Shown piece by piece: positions 15,731 to 25,256 of a stretch of 64,000 nucleotides of DNA. This DNA comes from Thalassospira xiamenensis M-5 = DSM 17429. GTDB taxonomy: Bacteria; Pseudomonadota; Alphaproteobacteria; Rhodospirillales; Thalassospiraceae. The notes beneath the pieces were generated by a model. The model had not been told where the DNA came from. It was given only the letters and a program-made list of their open reading frames with translations, and searched no databases. The stretch spans positions 4,224,001 through 4,288,000 of the forward strand of contig NZ_CP004388.1 of assembly GCF_000300235.2 (NCBI RefSeq), in the 5' to 3' direction. The position numbers and the translations under genes are program-made. How positions within the stretch are numbered: position 1 is the stretch's first letter; each line of letters starts with the position of its first letter.

Positions 15731-18054
15731 TGACCAGCATCAAACAGGTCGCCGTTATCGGCGCCGGTGTTATGGGCGCGGGGATTGCCGCCCATATCGC
15801 CAATTCGGGCACGCCCGTTCTGTTGCTTGATATCGTTCCCGAAGGATCAGAAAACCGCAACGCGGTTGCCGAAGGTGCGGTTGCCAAGATGCTGAAAACC
15901 GATCCGGCCCCGTTCATGTCCAAACGCGTGGCAAAGCTGATCACGTTCGGCAATATCGAGGACGACCTTGATAAGCTGGCAAAATGCGACTGGATCGTCG
16001 AGGCCGTCATCGAACGCCTTGATATCAAGCAGGATCTGTATCGCAAAATTGACGCCGTTCGCGCCAAGGGATCGGTTGTCTCGTCAAACACCTCGACCAT
16101 TCCGCTTGCCACACTGATCGATGGCATGGGCGACGGGTTTGCGCAGGACTTCATCATCACGCATTTCTTCAACCCGCCGCGCTATATGCGTCTGCTGGAA
16201 CTGGTTGGCTCGGACGTCACCCGAAACGGCGTCATCGATATGGTCGAGCAATTTGCCGATCATAAACTGGGCAAGACCTGTGTCATCTGCCATGACAAGC
16301 CGGGCTTTATCGCCAACCGCCTTGGTGTCTACTGGATTCAGGCCGCAATGGTCGAAGCCATGGATCGGGGATTGACTGTCGAAGAAGCCGACAGCGTCAT
16401 TGGTCGCCCGTTCGGCATTCCCAAAACCGGTGTCTTTGGTCTGATGGATCTGGTGGGTCTGGATCTGATGCCCCATGTGCAATCAAGCATGGCAGGTGCC
16501 CTTGATAAATCCGATCCGTTCCACGCCATTTACCGCGAAAGCGATCTGGTCGGAAAACTGATCGCCGATGGCTATACCGGTCGCAAGGGCAAGGGCGGTT
16601 TTTACCGTCTGAACCGCGAAGGTGGCGAAAAGGTCAAGGAATCCGTCAATCTTCAGACCGGCAAATTCGCCAAGTCGGAAAAAGCCCGCCTTGAAAGCGT
16701 TCGTTCTGCCGGCAAAGACCCGCGCAAAATGATGGAAGCAAAGGACAAGGGGGGTCTTTATGGCCGTGCCGTGATGGCCAAAACCCTTGCCTATGCCGCC
16801 TTCATCGCCGAAGAAGCCGCCAATTCGATTGTCGATGTCGATGACGCGATGAAACTTGGCTATGCGTGGAAAACCGGCCCGTTCGAACTGATGGATGCCA
16901 TCGGGGTCGATACCCTGATTGCCATGCTTGAGGCGGATGGCATTGAGGTCCCGGCATTACTCAAAAAGGCCACCGGGAAATCGTTTTACAAGGTCGAAGA
17001 CGGCACGCTGTTCTTCCTTGGTTTTGATGGCAAATACGCCAAAGTCACTCGCCCGGACGGTGTTCTTCTGCTCGAAGACATCAAACGCAAAGCTGAACCG
17101 GTTGCTGGCAACCGCGCCGCATCGCTTTGGGATATCGGGGATGGCGTCGCCTGCCTTGAATTCCATACCAAAATGAATGCCCTTGATGCTGACGTTCTTG
17201 GCATGGTCAAGACATCCATCCGGACTGTCAAAAAGCAGTTCAAGGCAATGGTGATCTATAACGAAGGCAGCAATTTCTCCGCCGGGGCCAACCTTGGTCT
17301 GGCGCTGTTTGCCGCCAATATCGCCGCATGGCCGGAAATTGAAAACCTCGTTGAAACCGGTCAGGAAACCTACAAGGCCCTGAAATATTCGCCCTTCCCG
17401 GTCGTTGGCGCACCCAGCGGCATGGCACTGGGCGGGGGCTGCGAGGTCCTGCTGCATTGTGATGCCGTGCAGGCCCACGGGGAAACCTATATCGGTCTGG
17501 TCGAACCCGGTGTTGGTCTGATCCCGGCCTGGGGCGGGTGCAAGGAAATGATCCGTCGCTGGTCGGAAAACCCGAAATTCCCCAAGGGACCGATGGCCCC
17601 CAGTGCCAAGGCGTTTGAAATCATCTCGGTGGCAACCGTTGCCAAATCGGCGATGGAAGCCAAGGAAAACCTGTTCTTCCGTCCGGATGACGGCATCACC
17701 ATGAACCGCAATCGCCTACTGGCCGATGCCAAGGCACGTGCGCTTTCCATGGTCGATGGTTACGAAGCCCCCGAAGAATTCACCTATCGCCTTCCGGGCG
17801 AAAGTGCCCGGGTTGCCTTCGAGATGGCGGTTGATGGTTTCTATCGCCTCGGCAAAGCCACCGATTACGACCGTGTCGTCGCAGGTGAACTTGCCAAAGT
17901 TCTCGCCGGTGGTGACACCGACGTGACCGAAGAACTTTCCGAAGATGACATTCTGGAACTGGAGCGCGAAGGCTTCATGCGTCTGGTCCGCAACGAAGGC
18001 ACCATGGCCCGGGTCGAACATATGCTTCTGACCGGCAAGCCGTTGCGAAACTAG
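15730..18054 (+). CDS. fadN: 3-hydroxyacyl-CoA dehydrogenase/enoyl-CoA hydratase fusion (FadN type)
   Basis: A 774-residue bifunctional enzyme. Residues about 5-190 are the NAD-binding domain (VAVIGAGVMGAGIAAHIA, and the FIITHFFNPPRYMRLLELV region holding the catalytic His). Two 3HCDH C-terminal domains follow to about residue 430, and then a crotonase domain (FSAGANLGLALFAA, GMALGGGCEVLLHCD, oxyanion-hole glycines). The order dehydrogenase first, hydratase last is that of FadN, opposite to E. coli FadB/FadJ. It performs hydration and oxidation of enoyl-CoA. The start overlaps the thiolase stop; an upstream in-frame start at 15682 is inside the thiolase. Confidence 0.93.
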   Translation: MTSIKQVAVIGAGVMGAGIAAHIANSGTPVLLLDIVPEGSENRNAVAEGAVAKMLKTDPAPFMSKRVAKLITFGNIEDDLDKLAKCDWIVEAVIERLDIKQDLYRKIDAVRAKGSVVSSNTSTIPLATLIDGMGDGFAQDFIITHFFNPPRYMRLLELVGSDVTRNGVIDMVEQFADHKLGKTCVICHDKPGFIANRLGVYWIQAAMVEAMDRGLTVEEADSVIGRPFGIPKTGVFGLMDLVGLDLMPHVQSSMAGALDKSDPFHAIYRESDLVGKLIADGYTGRKGKGGFYRLNREGGEKVKESVNLQTGKFAKSEKARLESVRSAGKDPRKMMEAKDKGGLYGRAVMAKTLAYAAFIAEEAANSIVDVDDAMKLGYAWKTGPFELMDAIGVDTLIAMLEADGIEVPALLKKATGKSFYKVEDGTLFFLGFDGKYAKVTRPDGVLLLEDIKRKAEPVAGNRAASLWDIGDGVACLEFHTKMNALDADVLGMVKTSIRTVKKQFKAMVIYNEGSNFSAGANLGLALFAANIAAWPEIENLVETGQETYKALKYSPFPVVGAPSGMALGGGCEVLLHCDAVQAHGETYIGLVEPGVGLIPAWGGCKEMIRRWSENPKFPKGPMAPSAKAFEIISVATVAKSAMEAKENLFFRPDDGITMNRNRLLADAKARALSMVDGYEAPEEFTYRLPGESARVAFEMAVDGFYRLGKATDYDRVVAGELAKVLAGGDTDVTEELSEDDILELEREGFMRLVRNEGTMARVEHMLLTGKPLRN

Positions 18055-18072
18055 GACGAGGAGGACAGAAAA

Positions 18073-19857
18073 ATGGCCCAATATAAAGCACCGCTGCGCG
18101 ACATGCGCTTCGTCCTGACCGAACTGTTTGACTATAACGACATCAACCAGATGCCCGGATGCGAGGATTTCACCCCGGACGTCGTCGATGCCGTTCTCGA
18201 AGAAGCCGCAAAAGTCTGCGAGGAAATCCTGTTCCCGATCAACCGCACAGGTGACGAGGAAGGCTGTCATTGGGATGATGGTGTTGTCACCACGCCCAAG
18301 GGCTTCAAGGAAGCCTATCAGACCTTTGCCGAAGGCGGATGGACGGGCATTGCCTGCGATCCCGTCTATGGCGGTCAGGGTGCGCCGAAAACGATCAATG
18401 CCCTGGTCGAAGAAATGATCTGTTCGACCAACCTGTCCTTCGGGATGTATCCGGGTCTGTCTTTTGGTGCTTACGCCGCCCTTCACAGCCACGCCTCGGA
18501 CGAACTGAAGGACAAATATCTGCCGAAAATGGTCGAAGGCACGTGGGCTGGCACCATGTGTCTGACCGAACCGCATTGCGGTACCGATCTTGGCATCATC
18601 AAGACCAAGGCCGAACCACTTGAAGATGGGTCTTATGCCATTTCCGGCACCAAGATATTCATTTCCGCCGGGGAACATGACCTGACGGAAAACATCATCC
18701 ATCTGGTTCTGGCAAAACTGCCCGATGCGCCCAAGGGGACCAAGGGTATTTCCCTGTTCCTTGTCCCGAAATTCATGGTTGGCGACGACGGGTCCCTTGG
18801 CGATCGCAATGCGGTCAAATGCGGTTCCATCGAACACAAGATGGGCATCAAGGCATCCGCCACATGTGTCATGAACTTTGATGGCGCAATCGGCTATCTG
18901 GTCGGTGAACCCCATCAGGGCATGCCCGCCATGTTCACCATGATGAACCAGGAACGGCTTTCAGTTGGTATTCAGGGTCTTGGCCTTGGCGAAGCCGCCT
19001 ATCAGGGGGCGGCGGCCTATGCCCGTGACCGCCTGCAGGGCCGGGCATTGACCGGCCCCAAAAGCCCGGACAAGCCCGCCGACTCCCTGCTGGTGCATCC
19101 CGATGTCCGCCGGATGCTTCTGACCGCACGCGCGACCAACGAAGGCTGCCGGGCGATGGGGATTTGGGTGGCGCGTGCGCTTGATACCGCCAAACACCAT
19201 GCCGATCCGGTCAAACGCGAAGAAGCCGACGAATTCGTGCAACTGATGACCCCAATCGTCAAGGCCCTGTTCACCGACTGGGGCTTTGATAACGCCAATC
19301 TTGGCGTGCAGGTCTTTGGCGGCCACGGTTACATCCGTGAATGGGGGATGGAACAATATGTTCGTGATGCCCGCATCGCCCAGATTTACGAGGGCACCAA
19401 CGGCATTCAGGCCCTTGATCTTGTCGGGCGTAAAATGCCGGCAAAGGCAGGACGTTACCTTCGGCGTTTCTTCCACCCGGTACAGGAATATATCGAAGCC
19501 AATGTCTCGAAGGACGGGCTTGGCGATTTTGTTCAGCCACTGGCAAAGGCCTTCATGCGCTTGCAGCAGGCCACCGGTGAACTGGCCCAACGCGGCATGA
19601 AAAACCCCAACGAAGCCGGGGCCGCCGCCACCGAATTCCTGCGCCTGTTTGGGCTGGTCGCGGTTGGCTATATGTGGGCCCGCATGGCCGAAGTCGCCCT
19701 TACGAAACAGGACGACGACCCGGACGGTTTCTACAAGGCGAAACTGATCACCGCCAAATTCTATATGGAACGCATCCTGCCGCAGTCCGGCGCACTGTTC
19801 AGCGCGATGATGGCGGGGTCCGGCACCATGATGGAACTGGACGAGGATCTGTTCTGA
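18073..19857 (+). CDS. fadE: Acyl-CoA dehydrogenase (long form, C-terminal extension)
   Basis: A 594-residue FAD acyl-CoA dehydrogenase with an N-terminal extension (DMRFVLTELFDYNDINQM), the FAD/substrate motif CLTEPHCGTDLG, FGGHGYIREWGMEQYVRDARI and the likely catalytic Glu in QIYEGTNGIQALDLVGRK. A C-terminal domain of about 130 residues is characteristic of the long bacterial ACADs. It introduces the first double bond of beta-oxidation and passes electrons to ETF, which is not encoded here. RBS GAGGAGG lies before 18073, 18 bases after the previous stop. Confidence 0.94.
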   Translation: MAQYKAPLRDMRFVLTELFDYNDINQMPGCEDFTPDVVDAVLEEAAKVCEEILFPINRTGDEEGCHWDDGVVTTPKGFKEAYQTFAEGGWTGIACDPVYGGQGAPKTINALVEEMICSTNLSFGMYPGLSFGAYAALHSHASDELKDKYLPKMVEGTWAGTMCLTEPHCGTDLGIIKTKAEPLEDGSYAISGTKIFISAGEHDLTENIIHLVLAKLPDAPKGTKGISLFLVPKFMVGDDGSLGDRNAVKCGSIEHKMGIKASATCVMNFDGAIGYLVGEPHQGMPAMFTMMNQERLSVGIQGLGLGEAAYQGAAAYARDRLQGRALTGPKSPDKPADSLLVHPDVRRMLLTARATNEGCRAMGIWVARALDTAKHHADPVKREEADEFVQLMTPIVKALFTDWGFDNANLGVQVFGGHGYIREWGMEQYVRDARIAQIYEGTNGIQALDLVGRKMPAKAGRYLRRFFHPVQEYIEANVSKDGLGDFVQPLAKAFMRLQQATGELAQRGMKNPNEAGAAATEFLRLFGLVAVGYMWARMAEVALTKQDDDPDGFYKAKLITAKFYMERILPQSGALFSAMMAGSGTMMELDEDLF

Positions 19858-19912
19858 TCATGCAAATGGGCCGCATCCCTCAACCGGCAATCATTGGTGC
19901 AAGGAGCCTGTC

Positions 19913-20443
19913 GTGAATCTGATTTTCCGACTGATCCGTGTGCTGGTTCTGTCCTGGTTGCGGCCCGGTCTGCATCCGCTTGATCCGTCTGTCTTGTCAT
20001 TCCGTGCATGGCCACTGGATCTGGATATCAATGTCCATATGACCAATTCGCGCTACTTCGCCCTGATGGATCTGGGACGCACGGAACTGATCCTGCGTAA
20101 CGGCATTGCCAGACAGATGTTCAAACGCAAATGGCAGCCGGTCGTGTCCGGCTCGACCATGCGGTTCAAGCGCGCAATCAAACCGTTTCAGCACTTCAAA
20201 CTCGAAACCCAGGCCCTTTATTGGGACGACAAGGGTTTCTATCTGGAACAGCGTTTCATCGCGGAAAACAAGACACTGGCACTTGGCATCGTAAAGGCCG
20301 TGTTTGTCGGTCCCGATGGCATCGTCCCGCCCGAACAGATTTGCCGTCTGGTGGGTGCGGATGAAACATCACCAGTCATGCCCGACTGGCTTTCAGGCTG
20401 GCCGGACATGGAAACCGCCATCGAAGCACGGCTTGCCGCCTGA
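19913..20443 (+). CDS. Acyl-CoA thioesterase (hot-dog fold)
   Basis: A 176-residue hot-dog protein of the 4HBT/Them6-like kind. The DLDINVHMTNSRYFALMDLGRTELI signature gives the central helix and the catalytic-site Asn/Asp; a hydrophobic N-terminus (IFRLIRVLVLSWLRPG) may associate with the membrane. It would hydrolyse acyl-CoAs that stall in beta-oxidation or release CoA. GTG 19913 has AAGGAG seven bases ahead. It sits in the beta-oxidation operon between acyl-CoA dehydrogenase and enoyl-CoA hydratase. Confidence 0.85.
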   Translation: MNLIFRLIRVLVLSWLRPGLHPLDPSVLSFRAWPLDLDINVHMTNSRYFALMDLGRTELILRNGIARQMFKRKWQPVVSGSTMRFKRAIKPFQHFKLETQALYWDDKGFYLEQRFIAENKTLALGIVKAVFVGPDGIVPPEQICRLVGADETSPVMPDWLSGWPDMETAIEARLAA

Positions 20444-20482
20444 CAAAAAGAACCGGGTGCAAACCCGCGGGAGGAATTCTTA

Positions 20483-21289
20483 ATGACTTCAACTGATGCC
20501 GTCTTGCTGGCGATCACCGATCAGATCGCAACGATCACCCTGAACCGGCCCGACCGGATGAATGCGCTTGATCAATCCATGATCGAAGGGCTTGGTACCG
20601 CGCTTGACCGGATCGAGGCGGACATTGCCCATATCGGTGCAATCATTATCGAGGGATCAGGCGGCACTTTCATGGCCGGTGGCGATGTGAAGTTCTTTTA
20701 TGAGCTATCAAAAAACCCGGCCGAAGAATCCCGCCCCCAGATCGAAACCATGATCAACCGGGTCCATGACATCATCATCCGCCTCACCGCTCTGCCCCGT
20801 CCTGTTATCGCAAAGCTTGAAGGGGCGGTTGCCGGATTTGGCATCAGCCTGATGAATGCCTGCGATCTTGCGGTTGCCGCCGAGGAAACCGTTTTCACGC
20901 TGGCCTATATCCATATCGGTACGTCGCCGGATGGCGGATCAACCCATTCGCTGCCCCGCCTTGTCGGCATGAAGAAAGCCAAGGAAATCGCCTTTCTGGG
21001 TGACCGGTTCACCGCGACCGACGCCCATGAATGCGGCCTGGTCAACAAGGTCGTCCCCGCCGATCAACTGGCATCGGCCACGGCAAAATATGCCGCCCGC
21101 CTTGCCGCCGGTCCACGCGACGCCCTTGCCCGCACCAAGGCGTTGCTCAACACCGCGCCCGAAAACGATCTGGCAAAACAATTGGCCCTCGAAGCCACCG
21201 CCTTCGCCGATTGCGCCGGAAGCCACGACTTCCGCGAAGGTGTCAGCGCCTTTGTCGAAAAACGCAGCCCGCAATTTGGCAAATCATAA
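20483..21289 (+). CDS. Enoyl-CoA hydratase/isomerase family protein
   Basis: A 268-residue crotonase: ITLNRPDRMNALDQSM, the oxyanion hole GGTFMAGGDVKFFYE and AKLEGAVAGFGISLMNACDLAVAAEET. The usual catalytic Glu before the oxyanion turn is not obvious, so it may be an isomerase or act on branched or unsaturated acyl-CoAs, complementing the hydratase domain of the FadN protein. RBS GGGAGG is six to eight bases before 20483. It is the fifth gene of the operon. Confidence 0.88.
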   Translation: MTSTDAVLLAITDQIATITLNRPDRMNALDQSMIEGLGTALDRIEADIAHIGAIIIEGSGGTFMAGGDVKFFYELSKNPAEESRPQIETMINRVHDIIIRLTALPRPVIAKLEGAVAGFGISLMNACDLAVAAEETVFTLAYIHIGTSPDGGSTHSLPRLVGMKKAKEIAFLGDRFTATDAHECGLVNKVVPADQLASATAKYAARLAAGPRDALARTKALLNTAPENDLAKQLALEATAFADCAGSHDFREGVSAFVEKRSPQFGKS

Positions 21290-21310
21290 GAAAATTCAGG
21301 GAAGAAAATC

Positions 21311-22204
21311 ATGGCAAGTTTAGCAGGCAAAACACTGTTCATCACCGGCGCATCGCGCGGGATCGGCAAGGCAATCGCGCTGCGTGCGGCACGCGACGGA
21401 GCAAATGTCGCGATTATCGCCAAAACCGATGAACCCCATCCCAAACTGCCCGGCACCATTCACAGTGCTGCCGCCGAGATCGAGGAAGCCGGTGGCAGGG
21501 CACTTGCCCTTAAAACCGACATTCGCGAAGAAGACCAGATCGCGGACGCTGTTGCCCGAACCGTTGAAACTTTTGGCGGGATCGACATCCTGATCAACAA
21601 TGCCAGCGCGATCAACCTGACCCCGACCCTGCAAACACCGATGAAACGGTTTGACCTGATGTATCAGGTCAACACCCGGGCCAGTTTCGCCTGTGCGCAG
21701 GCCTGCCTGCCGCATCTGATGAAATCGGACAACCCGCATATCCTGACCATGTCACCCCCGCCCAACCTGTCGGCACAATGGTTTGCCAATCACACCGCCT
21801 ATACGATTTCAAAATACGGTATGAGCCTCGTGACGCTGGGCCTTGCTGCGGAATTCGAAGACGAAGGTGTTGCTGTCAACTCACTTTGGCCCGTTACCGT
21901 CATCGAAACCGCCGCCCTTAACATGATCCCCGGCCTTGAACAGGGTCGTGCGCGTAGCCCCGAAATCCTTGCCGATGCCGCACACGCCATCCTGACATCG
22001 CCTGCACGCGACGTTACAGGGGGATTCTTCACCGATGAAAGCGTGCTGGAAGCCATCGGGATCACGGATTTCGAACCCTACAACCTGACACCGGGCAAGG
22101 CCCCCTATCCGGACTTCTTCCTTGAACTGGACCGGAACGGCAAAAACGATCCGGCCGTCGCCCGGCTTCTTGAAAAACTGTCCGCCGCGCGCAAAGCCGC
22201 CTGA
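21311..22204 (+). CDS. SDR-family oxidoreductase, HSDL2-like
   Basis: A 297-residue short-chain dehydrogenase: cofactor motif TGASRGIGKA near residue 12, NNASAINLT, a run of residues typical of HSDL2 (AKTDEPHPKLPGTIH), and the catalytic YTISK pair near residue 163. HSDL2-type proteins are linked to fatty-acid metabolism; the eukaryotic form carries a fused C-terminal SCP2 domain that is missing here, while an SCP2 protein is encoded separately at 9895. It is the last gene of the operon, ahead of a strong terminator. Its exact substrate is unknown. Confidence 0.9.
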   Translation: MASLAGKTLFITGASRGIGKAIALRAARDGANVAIIAKTDEPHPKLPGTIHSAAAEIEEAGGRALALKTDIREEDQIADAVARTVETFGGIDILINNASAINLTPTLQTPMKRFDLMYQVNTRASFACAQACLPHLMKSDNPHILTMSPPPNLSAQWFANHTAYTISKYGMSLVTLGLAAEFEDEGVAVNSLWPVTVIETAALNMIPGLEQGRARSPEILADAAHAILTSPARDVTGGFFTDESVLEAIGITDFEPYNLTPGKAPYPDFFLELDRNGKNDPAVARLLEKLSAARKAA

Positions 22205-22295
22205 ACCTTTTTTCGTCGGCGTTGGGGAGTGTGTGCCCTGACGTCATCGGGATCTGATTTCAATCGGGATCAGGTCCCACTCGCCCGCTGAACTC

Positions 22296-22323
22296 AACCC
22301 GCCCTTTGGGCGGGTTCTTTTTT
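22296..22323 (+). terminator. Strong intrinsic terminator closing the beta-oxidation operon
   Basis: A perfect nine-base stem AACCCGCCC/GGGCGGGTT with a three-base loop is followed by C and seven T. It lies 92 bases beyond the SDR stop. The rest of the stretch from 22324 to 22428 shows nothing that I recognise. Confidence 0.9.
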
Positions 22324-22428
22324 GGCCATATGCACAAACAACAAAGCACCGCCTTTATGGCAGTGCTTCGTTGGTAATGCGCAAATGACGTTGAGGGTAA
22401 AACAAGTCAGCGCAAATCTTTAAATTAT

Positions 22429-22911
22429 TCAGGATGCGGCGCGACGATCCAGCGACTGGCGCGGCATCACACAGCTTTTCACCGCCGGGGTCGGGCACAT
22501 CATCTGTACCGACAGGGCAAGGGCAAGGTCGTTGTTGCTGTGTTCACGATCCAGAAAACGCTCGGACCAGGCGTTGTCGCAGTTGGCCGACAGAAACGCA
22601 CAACGCATCATGGCAAAACCGGAAGAACCAAAACAGTTGTTCTGGCCGCTCAGATCAGCAAACCAGCTTGCGATGGCATCATGGGCCGCCTGATCAAGAA
22701 TGTCCTGCATGCTTTCTTTTTCCGTTGTCGCAACGGAGTCCTGCTGCAACGCAGTACGCAGCTCGTTCACCAGACGCTGATGAGCCTGCGGATTATCAAC
22801 ACTGAACGAACGCAACCACGCACGCGCGGTTTCATCGATCAAACGCGTCACGGCAGCAGATTCAAAAGCAGCGTAGGAAAAGCCTTTTGATGCGATGGTC
22901 AGATCAGTCAT
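22429..22911 (-). CDS. Hypothetical protein, 160 aa
   Basis: I do not recognise this gene. It is 160 residues, with no signal peptide or membrane segment, and looks mostly helical (FESAAVTRLIDETARAWLRSF, HQRLVNELRTALQQD, ESMQDILDQAAHDAIASWFADL). The C-terminal half is richer in cysteine (four or five Cys among SGQNNCFGSSGFAMMRCAFLSANCD and later) and could bind metal or form disulfides. AAGGGG lies about seven bases ahead of the ATG at 22911. It is a single gene between the fatty-acid terminator and opgH, in a locally AT-richer neighbourhood. Coding is likely from the ribosome site and the sustained reading frame. Confidence 0.6.
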   Translation of the reverse strand: MTDLTIASKGFSYAAFESAAVTRLIDETARAWLRSFSVDNPQAHQRLVNELRTALQQDSVATTEKESMQDILDQAAHDAIASWFADLSGQNNCFGSSGFAMMRCAFLSANCDNAWSERFLDREHSNNDLALALSVQMMCPTPAVKSCVMPRQSLDRRAAS

Positions 22912-23050
22912 GTTTGCGGCCCCTTCGGGCTAAATGGCGACAATCGGTGATTAACTCTTTGGTAAGGATTATGATCACCTAAAAACCGCGGCATATTTTG
23001 ATTAAATCAGGGCGTTTTTGTGGCGCGACCTATGCAAGAAAATCAATGCA

Positions 23051-25165
23051 CTATGACGAATTAGCGGGCATTTTTGCGTTTTCGTCCTTTTTGCCAGCCA
23101 TAATCTGATCAAGCGGTTTGACCGGCCACGATAGAATCTTGAGTTTCTCGTCTTTTGTCAGGCTTTCGACCCCCAACCGGGACAGCTTTTCATAGATGAT
23201 CCCGATCTCGATCTGGGTACGACGATCGGGTTTACGCGCGGGCAAAAGGGCCGAATGCAACGCGTTGGCAAACGGGTCCTCGATCAGGCGCAGCAACCCG
23301 TCTTTGACATCTTCATCGGGCGCTTCCGCTGTCAGGCGCGCCAATGTCGCAAGTTCTTCGGGGGATTCGGTTTCTTCGGGTGTCACAAAAAGCTTCATCC
23401 GGCGCGCCGCACGCCCGATGGCAAGGCTGCTTGACCAATGCGTCAGCCACGGTGCCAGAACAAGCCCCGCCAGAATCGGCGACAGCCACCAGAAGAACGC
23501 CGTATCCACAAACAGCGCCACCGCCCCCCAGATAAGGCCGATCACGATGATCGTCCGATGGGTTTTCAATGCCGCCTTAAACGGTACCCCCGTATCGTCA
23601 CGTTCCTGTGCATCCCAACCCACCTGATTGCCGGTCAGAACCGAAAACACGAACTGCGCATGCAACATCATCATGATCGGTGCCTGCAAGGCGGAATACA
23701 GCGTTTCAAGAACACCACTCGCCAGCACCATGACCCCACCGTATTTCTTGCGATCACGGCCGAAACAAACCATCAGGATCGAGATGATTTTGGGCACCAC
23801 CAGCATACCGATGGTAAAGACCAGCAACACCAGCATCTCGAACGACCGGTCAACCGGCCATTGCGGGAACATCGTGAACTGGCTGGGGAAGAAGCTATAG
23901 GTCAGTTGGGTGTTTTGCAGCGTCGCAATCGTCGAAGACAGCAACAGCAGAAGCCACAGCGGCGATGAGCCAAAGCTCATGACCCCCATGAAGAAATGCA
24001 AACGGCTAAGCGGCCTGAATCCCGGCGCAAACAGAAGCCGCAAATGCTGCATATTGCCCTGGCACCAGCGGCGATCACGGATTGCATAATCAATCAGGTT
24101 CGGCGGCAATTCTTCCCAGCTACCTTCAAGCTGCGGGATCAGCCAGCAACGCCAGCCCGCCTTGCGCATAAAGGCGGCCTCGACAAAATCGTGGCTCAGG
24201 ATATGCCCGCCCATCGGCGGCTTGCCCGACAGAACAGGCAACCCGCAGCAATCAATGAACGCCTGCACGCGAATGATCGCGTTATGCCCCCAATAGTTCG
24301 AACTGCCCATGCACCAGAACGAAAGACCGGCCGACATGGTCGGACCATGCACACGCGAAATGAATTGCAGGATACGGGCAAACAGGGTCTGGCGGCCGGT
24401 CGGCTGCGGCGGACTCTGGATGATCCCGGCATCGGGATTGTTTTCCATCAGATAGGCCATATTCACCATGGCCTCGCCCGACATCACACTATCGGCATCA
24501 AAAACGATCATGTGATCGTAATGCGTCGCATAGGTTTCGCAGAATTCCTTAAGGTTCCCCGATTTGCGTTCGGTATTTTCCGCCCGACGGCGGAAAAAGA
24601 TCTTGCCGCGCGCTTTCAAATCCGCGCAGGCCTTGGCCCATGCGACTTCCTCGGCGATCCAGATATCGGGATCACGGGTATCGGACAGAACAAAGAAATC
24701 AAACGCATCGATTTCACCCGTCGCGACAAGGCTTTCATAACTTGCGCGAAGCCCGGCAAAAACCCGGTCCGGGTCTTCGTTATAAACCGGGATCACCACC
24801 ACATTCCTGGATCTGAGCGACCCTTTGCGCGCAATCGGCTTCAACCGTTTCAGCGTAATCGCATCCAGTCCGAACCCACGCAGGAATATCCCGACAATCC
24901 CGGTAAAGAAGGACACTGAAATCCAGGCAAAGTTGATCGTAAAGAACGCAATAACCACCATTTCCATGACGGTCAGCTGGTCGGCCCCCAATACATCCGC
25001 CATCAACCACGCGGCATAGGCGGTCGCAAAAATCGATGCGCCAAACAGGAAAATGCGCCGTGATCCAACACCCGGCCCACGCAGTTTGACTGTCGGGTCA
25101 AGGTCATCCTCGTTGACACCATGATTGGCTGCGCTATCAGGCATAGGATCGGAAATCCGGCTCAT
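23051..25165 (-). CDS. opgH: Glucans biosynthesis glucosyltransferase OpgH (MdoH)
   Basis: A 704-residue inner-membrane family 2 glycosyltransferase. An N-terminal pair of helices (residues about 35-95) is followed by the catalytic domain with NVVVIPVYNEDPD, FDADSVMSGE (donor/metal aspartates), and the RRWCQGNMQHL motif (Q/RxxRW-like). Several helices follow in the C-terminal half. It makes and exports osmoregulated periplasmic glucan from UDP-glucose. It lies 91 bases downstream of opgG; the opgG-opgH order is the usual one. The N-terminal domain is shorter than the 847-residue E. coli protein, as in many alphaproteobacteria. Confidence 0.95.
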   Translation of the reverse strand: MSRISDPMPDSAANHGVNEDDLDPTVKLRGPGVGSRRIFLFGASIFATAYAAWLMADVLGADQLTVMEMVVIAFFTINFAWISVSFFTGIVGIFLRGFGLDAITLKRLKPIARKGSLRSRNVVVIPVYNEDPDRVFAGLRASYESLVATGEIDAFDFFVLSDTRDPDIWIAEEVAWAKACADLKARGKIFFRRRAENTERKSGNLKEFCETYATHYDHMIVFDADSVMSGEAMVNMAYLMENNPDAGIIQSPPQPTGRQTLFARILQFISRVHGPTMSAGLSFWCMGSSNYWGHNAIIRVQAFIDCCGLPVLSGKPPMGGHILSHDFVEAAFMRKAGWRCWLIPQLEGSWEELPPNLIDYAIRDRRWCQGNMQHLRLLFAPGFRPLSRLHFFMGVMSFGSSPLWLLLLLSSTIATLQNTQLTYSFFPSQFTMFPQWPVDRSFEMLVLLVFTIGMLVVPKIISILMVCFGRDRKKYGGVMVLASGVLETLYSALQAPIMMMLHAQFVFSVLTGNQVGWDAQERDDTGVPFKAALKTHRTIIVIGLIWGAVALFVDTAFFWWLSPILAGLVLAPWLTHWSSSLAIGRAARRMKLFVTPEETESPEELATLARLTAEAPDEDVKDGLLRLIEDPFANALHSALLPARKPDRRTQIEIGIIYEKLSRLGVESLTKDEKLKILSWPVKPLDQIMAGKKDENAKMPANSS

Positions 25166-25256
25166 AAGGTTTTACTTTTCCCTGAATTCAACTTGCGACT
25201 GTCGGGCAAAACGCACCACACAGGCAATTGTGCCCGCGGGATTGGGGCCAAAGGCG

